DNA of 64,000 nt from Liolophura sinensis (taxonomy: Eukaryota; Mollusca; Polyplacophora; Chitonida; Chitonidae): the NCBI RefSeq assembly GCF_032854445.1, contig NC_088300.1:1488001-1552000 (forward strand). Reading direction: 5' to 3'. Each line of letters starts with the position of its first letter. The first letter of the stretch is position 1. This document shows positions 61,801 through 64,000 of the stretch, one piece after another. The position numbers and the translations under genes are program-made. Below the pieces are notes generated by a model. The model ran no database searches. It worked only from the letters and a program-made list of their open reading frames with translations, and was not told where the DNA came from.

Positions 61801-62382
61801 ATGTCGATGGTTTACTGGATTGCTGCTAAAGGTCGGCTTGCTGGATTGGTGCCAAAGACCGGTGGTTTACTGGATTGGTGCCAAATATCGGTGGTTTAGT
61901 GGATTGGCGCCAAAAGTCGGTGATTTGCTGCTATGGCCAGTGATGCTAACACAGTGACTCGCTGTGGTCGCCGTGAGGCCCGGTCTACTTTATGCTGCCT
62001 TCCTGGCCGGTCGTACGTATGTGTAGAAAGCCCTGTCAGCAACCTGCGGATCGTTGTGGCTATTCTCCAGTATCTGCTTTGTTTCCTTCCACCACAGTGC
62101 TGGACACTGTCGTATAAGTCAAATATTCAACAGTACGGCATAAAATACAGTCAGATATAGAAACAAATCTTTAAGTTTAAGTTTAATCGACATGTTTCAG
62201 ACATTCATAAACTGGAAATCAAATCCTCAAACAAAACTCTCAAGTTCAGGACAAGGGACGAGACCTTGGTAGACAGATGGAGCAATGCACTGGATCGAGT
62301 GACGAGATCCAGAGAACATCAACAGACCTACGTGAATCGCGGGGCCGAGTTTGAGACAGACACACTCACAACGCATATGTAA
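43694..62382 (+). CDS. Animal type I polyketide synthase, KS-AT-DH-(ER)-KR-ACP-C-PH
   Basis: Eight exons (43,694-43,896; 45,096-45,256; 46,771-46,974; 50,222-50,404; 52,973-53,146; 53,684-60,341; 60,858-61,040; 62,201-62,382) join in phase, giving about 2,648 residues once three one-base indels in KS exons are allowed for. It would act as an iterative megasynthase: KS condenses malonyl units loaded by AT, KR and DH reduce and dehydrate, and ACP carries the chain. The ER is vestigial. A degenerate NRPS-like C domain and a PH-like domain follow; there is no thioesterase. The N-terminus ([15 protein letters not shown]) and MDPQQR motif match PKS rather than animal FAS, and resemble the vertebrate/echinoderm pks1-type group. 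Product unknown. The three indels leave open whether the gene is functional. Confidence 0.93.
44880..44990 (+). repeat. 22-bp tandem repeat, 5 copies (PKS intron 1)
   Basis: The unit tcacctgtaaggaatctggc+at is repeated five times with two substitutions. It contains cctgtaag, resembling a 5' splice site, and leads straight into the stem-loop at 44,981-45,008. Confidence 0.9.
44981..45008 (+). other. Perfect 10-bp stem-loop in PKS intron 1
   Basis: aatctcacat and atgtgagatt are exact inverted copies around an 8-base loop, 87 bp upstream of exon 2. It may affect splicing; no evidence beyond the structure. Confidence 0.6.
45096..45256 (+). CDS. PKS exon 2 (KS, MDPQQR motif)
   Basis: Encodes [20 protein letters not shown] followed by [18 protein letters not shown]. 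The MDPQQR motif is standard for PKS ketosynthases. It ends GVYIG with donor atatag|gtaact in phase 1. The 3' end of this exon plus its donor has been copied four times into intron 2. Confidence 0.93.
45304..45334 (+). repeat. Poly-C/poly-A tract (PKS intron 2)
   Basis: About 19 C followed by 12 A. Such a run is prone to length error in sequencing, so its exact length is uncertain. Confidence 0.85.
45350..45645 (+). repeat. 75-bp tandem repeat derived from exon 2 and its splice donor
   Basis: Four units resemble 45,228-45,300, the last 29 bases of exon 2 plus the intron start. Each has a gtaaaactggtgtctata-like part, a caggtaac/gggtaac donor-like part, and the tacaaaacacagacttgttt part. Copies 1-3 keep a GTAAC donor (near 45,376, 45,449, 45,524); the fourth reads aggtggc. 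Confidence 0.85.
45685..45860 (+). repeat. 41-bp tandem repeat, 4 copies (PKS intron 2)
   Basis: The unit is acagtacagcagccagctct followed by gcccatagatacattccagtg; copies differ at a few sites. A short minus-strand ORF across it is a by-product of the repeat. Confidence 0.9.
46222..46280 (+). repeat. Dispersed repeat copy (PKS intron 2)
   Basis: A diverged fragment (gtggccaagtggtcacaagt, then aaccagtaaaa) aligns with the copy at 52,640-52,705. Confidence 0.4.
46290..46436 (+). repeat. About 58-bp tandem repeat, 3 copies (PKS intron 2)
   Basis: Units of the form aaaacttagatagtgacaac followed by atatatccactccacccccagcatg are repeated with small changes. Confidence 0.8.
46771..46974 (+). CDS. 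PKS exon 3 (KS active-site cysteine)
   Basis: Joins in phase as [13 protein letters not shown]. Encodes [20 protein letters not shown], with the nucleophilic Cys of DTACSS. Donor tccacag|gtgggt, phase 1. No indel is seen in this exon. Confidence 0.95.
47160..49595 (+). repeat. 47-bp minisatellite, about 51 copies (PKS intron 3)
   Basis: The unit is atgctgggccccagtcgtaa followed by cactgtcgaacttccatgggcagtcta. It makes ladders of minus-strand ORFs that repeat every 47 codons and are not genes. Multi-unit blocks recur, such as the ttttattctggtcctcaaat-containing block at about 47,600, 48,000, 48,600 and 48,950, which suggests a higher-order structure of 350-600 bp. Confidence 0.95.
49860..50126 (-). 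mobile_element. tRNA-derived SINE (PKS intron 3)
   Basis: On the minus strand it begins with a tRNA-like head: tggctcagttggttagcgcg (A-box region) and gagttcaagtcc (B-box-like). It ends in a (caaataaat)-type tail at the left. An exact 12-bp duplication, ctactgccaaga, flanks it (49,848-49,859 and 50,127-50,138). It lies about 95 bp upstream of the exon 4 acceptor. The head is not counted as a functional tRNA. Confidence 0.9.
50222..50404 (+). CDS. PKS exon 4 (KS) with one extra base
   Basis: Encodes [15 protein letters not shown] and the CQAFSADA segment. After the SADA codons the expected [19 protein letters not shown] lies one base out of frame: gctggacgg carries one G too many at about 50,347. 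Read straight through, the frame misses the conserved GEGCG and reaches a stop at the donor. Donor tctgat|gtaagt, phase 0. Confidence 0.9.
50528..52415 (+). repeat. 35-bp minisatellite, about 53 copies (PKS intron 4)
   Basis: The unit is cctcagtaattgtcacaggc followed by aaacaagcattagta. Variants include caaccag, cattagaac, cattagttc and cactggtaa. Distinct from the 35-bp array at 15.2 kb despite equal period. There are no unique spacers between units, so it is not CRISPR-like. Confidence 0.95.
52622..52710 (+). repeat. Dispersed repeat, direct copy upstream of PKS exon 5
   Basis: Runs from agagcagcgacaacagtgtg through the cacgtgaccggtgaaatacc part to a cctcttgttatttt-cctcag end. Its reverse complement matches 53,408-53,497 at roughly 75-80 percent by eye. 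Confidence 0.75.
52973..53146 (+). CDS. PKS exon 5 (KS, first catalytic His) with one missing base
   Basis: Acceptor ttgtcag|gctttg, phase 0. It reads [14 protein letters not shown], then one base is missing near 53,015 (actgaaca where actgGaaca would give the conserved TGTNQDG), then [16 protein letters not shown] through [10 protein letters not shown]. The end supplies the first residues of the [10 protein letters not shown] motif. Donor cacacg|gtaaga, phase 1. Confidence 0.9.
53408..53497 (-). repeat. Dispersed repeat, inverted copy downstream of PKS exon 5
   Basis: The plus strand reads ctgaggtaacatgacaagag and then a ccggttacctgtgacc..ctatcacactgt part, the reverse complement of the copy at 52,622-52,710. 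The two copies bracket exon 5. Confidence 0.75.
53684..60341 (+). CDS. PKS exon 6: KS end, AT, DH, vestigial ER, KR, ACP, C domain
   Basis: A single 6.66-kb exon. It starts [17 protein letters not shown] and [10 protein letters not shown]; an extra G at about 53,800 then shifts the frame to [10 protein letters not shown], which stays open to 60,341. In whole-protein numbering: AT has GQSVGE (Ser near 610) and AYHCH. DH has [10 protein letters not shown], an exact HxxxGxxxxP match (His near 917), and DAIMQ (Asp near 1080). No ER nucleotide motif is visible between DH and KR. KR has GGLTGLG (near 1681) and SSVAS..SYGAAN (Tyr near 1828). ACP has GLNSM (Ser near 1986). The C domain spans about 2043-2470, with HPISFDQ in place of HHxxxDG and CVNYLPAIG at the NTLPLR position. 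A 55-residue Ser/Thr/Glu-rich linker ends it. Confidence 0.93.
60858..61040 (+). CDS. PKS exon 7 (PH-like domain, first half)
   Basis: Acceptor ttccgcag|gttcc joins exon 6 in phase ([13 protein letters not shown]). It encodes [20 protein letters not shown], then [20 protein letters not shown]. The W....[10 protein letters not shown] and G.I-like [12 protein letters not shown] pattern fits strands 2-5 of a PH fold. Donor aaaggaa|gtgagt, phase 1. Confidence 0.75.
61285..61560 (+). repeat. 73-75-bp tandem repeat, about 4 copies (PKS intron 7)
   Basis: Units run from tacagtttaaccatggt through the cattataaagcctttgatgt part to acgcagttacacagatct. They are moderately diverged. Confidence 0.85.
61785..61935 (+). 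repeat. 29-30-bp tandem repeat, about 5 copies (PKS intron 7)
   Basis: Units resemble tggattggtgccaaagaccg followed by gtggtttac. Confidence 0.85.
62201..62382 (+). CDS. PKS exon 8 (PH-like domain, C-terminal half, stop)
   Basis: Acceptor atgtttcag|acattc joins exon 7 in phase as SKGNIHKLEI. It encodes [20 protein letters not shown], then [11 protein letters not shown]. This is the strand-strand-helix ending of a PH domain with the near-invariant Trp of its last helix. A polar 24-residue tail ends THM, then TAA at 62,380-62,382. The reading frame from exon 6 through 8 needs no correction, which supports the gene model. Confidence 0.78.
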
Positions 62383-63584
62383 GGTTACTGGCTGCGATGA
62401 ACGTGGATCTTGTGTTACTTGTTCCGTTATATTCCCTATGTCAGAATTGTGGAAACACTATGGCGTGATTCTTTCTGACTGAAATGTTACCGATTTTACA
62501 GAACAAACAGACATATACATTGGTTCAAGCCTCTGCTGATTTTCACATAAGTAGCTAAATTAAGCAAAAATCCTGGAATAATGAAGTTTTCCAGGTAAAT
62601 TTGGATTCGGTATTGTTTTTAATAGGAAGATGGAGAAACTCTGATGAAACTATGAATGTATTAGTAGAACAGTTCATGATATGCGAGAACAATATTTTCA
62701 TATAACATTATTATGTTCATTTTACAGACCCTAATTTCTTTTGAAAATGAGGAAATTTTTACTTTTTGTACATTTGCAAAAATGTGTGAACCAATGTCTT
62801 TCTTTGCTGGAAGCAATTTTTAAACATTATCCTTTGGAATTGTTTTATTACTTCACGTAAGTCATGGTGTTTTATTTTTTTACTCCAGCTTGCGCTGCTG
62901 TTCCACATTTGTGGTAAATGTAGAGTATGTATCTTTTACACTTGAATGAAAAGAGCATATGAAGAACACAAGTAAACTTGAACCATGTGTGTTTTACGTG
63001 GAAAATAGATCATCTCAAGTGAACCATAAAGTGCGAAAATGTAGACATAATGTTTTAAGATTACATGACCTATTGTATTGTCGTATAACCACTGAACTGA
63101 ACGTGATAATGTATGAATAATATAATCAGATATTATCAAAAGTATTTTGGACCGAATGTACTCTTTTATAACGACCTTCAAGTGTGATATATTGAACCGG
63201 AAGATAACATGTCCAACTTTATTTTATATTGAAATATATAATATACAAGTATATTAAGAAATCATGTAAAATTGTGGAAGCGGTTGATGACCATATACGG
63301 TTATGCAAAAAATTTTCAACGGAAGCAACGTGTTGCTGACCACTGTGACTGTTCCCCGGAAAGAATGTTTGTCAAATGCCTGTGATTGACGTACTAAAAT
63401 ATTTGTGTTGTGCCACATATATAGATACATCTGCTGATTGTTCCTTTTTTATAACAAGGTATTTTTATAACGAAGGTGTACTCCTTTAGCCAGAATAAAC
63501 CAATGTAAAAGTCGCCTCATGGGCTCAGTTTACGTTGTGTATGATCCTAATATGCGCACTTCAACTTTCATTTGGTTATAATCA
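62383..63584. other. PKS 3' flank
   Basis: AT-rich, no ORF with recognisable content. An AATAAA occurs at 63,494-63,499, 1.1 kb after the stop; whether it ends the PKS transcript is unknown. Confidence 0.4.
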
Positions 63585-64000
63585 CCTGTGGGCTACGTCT
63601 TTACGAGCAGTACTCAGCTGTGGGTCATGTCTTTACGAGTCGTATTCACCTGTGGGCCACGTCTTTACGAGCCGTACTCACCTGTGAACTATCTCTTTAC
63701 GACCTGTATACTCATCTGTGGGTTACGTCTACGAGACACACTTACCTTTGGGCCAAGTCTTTGCCAGTCGTATACCCACCTGTGGGCTACGTCTTTACGA
63801 GCCGTATACTCACCTGTAGACCACCTCTTCAAGAGTCGTTCTCACCTTTACAAGCTGTACTCACCTGCGGGCTACGTCTTTACGAGCCGTACTTGCCTGT
63901 GGACCACGTCTTTACAAATCGTACTCACCTGTGGGCCACGTCTTTACAAATCGTACTCACCTGTGGACCACGTCTTTACAAATCGTACTCACCTGTGGAC
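63585..64000 (+). repeat. 32-bp minisatellite, runs off the right edge
   Basis: The unit is ctgtgggctacgtctttacg followed by agccgtactcac, at least 12 copies within the window. The final copies are the most alike. Confidence 0.95.

Noticed and set aside
43694-62382. Animal fatty acid synthase
   Set aside because: N-terminus and KS motifs are PKS-like, ER is vestigial, there is no thioesterase, and a C domain follows ACP.
43694-62382. Bacterial contamination or recent bacterial transfer
   Set aside because: The gene has phase-matched spliceosomal introns, intronic SINE and minisatellites, so it is a resident animal gene; ancient transfer cannot be judged here.

Overview
This is nuclear DNA from an animal. 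Genes have short exons with GT-AG introns, large AT-rich spacers, a LINE with reverse transcriptase, tRNA-derived SINEs and an extreme load of minisatellites. The gene families and the SINE style suggest a marine lophotrochozoan (mollusc- or brachiopod-like). That placement is inference; no sequence search was possible.

Layout. At 1-532 (minus) lies the 5' exon of a Patched-domain (PTCHD3-like, RND superfamily) gene that runs off the left edge. From about 0.6 to 38 kb there is no convincing gene. This stretch holds SINE copies, two (ATGT)n microsatellites, tandem arrays with 35-, 46-, 78-, 60- and 41-bp units, and an 11.4-kb array of 44/45-bp units (26.6-38.0 kb) interrupted by a 5'-truncated L1/Tx1-like LINE with a 14-bp target-site duplication. 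At 38,329-41,910 (plus) is a second PTCHD3-like gene in three exons, an inverted paralog of the left-edge gene. At 43,694-62,382 (plus) is the centrepiece, an eight-exon type I polyketide synthase (PKS) of about 2,650 residues. A 32-bp array starts at 63.59 kb and runs off the right edge.

The PKS reads KS-AT-DH-(vestigial ER)-KR-ACP, then an NRPS-type condensation (C) domain whose HHxxxDG motif has become HPxxxDQ, then a C-terminal PH-like domain encoded by two small exons. No thioesterase or reductase was found. The KS is spread over six exons separated by minisatellite-filled introns. Everything from the end of KS to the C domain sits in one 6.66-kb exon. Catalytic residues of KS, AT, DH, KR and ACP are visible. 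With KR and DH present and ER dead, an unsaturated (polyene-like) product is the natural inference. The RND-type PTCHD gene lies 1.8 kb upstream on the same strand.

Caveats. Single-base indels break the KS exons (three) and PTCHD exons 1-2 (six), while the 6.66-kb and 1.77-kb exons are clean. Either consensus errors in repeated or paralogous sequence, or real decay, could explain this. By rough estimate, tandem arrays make up more than a quarter of the window.
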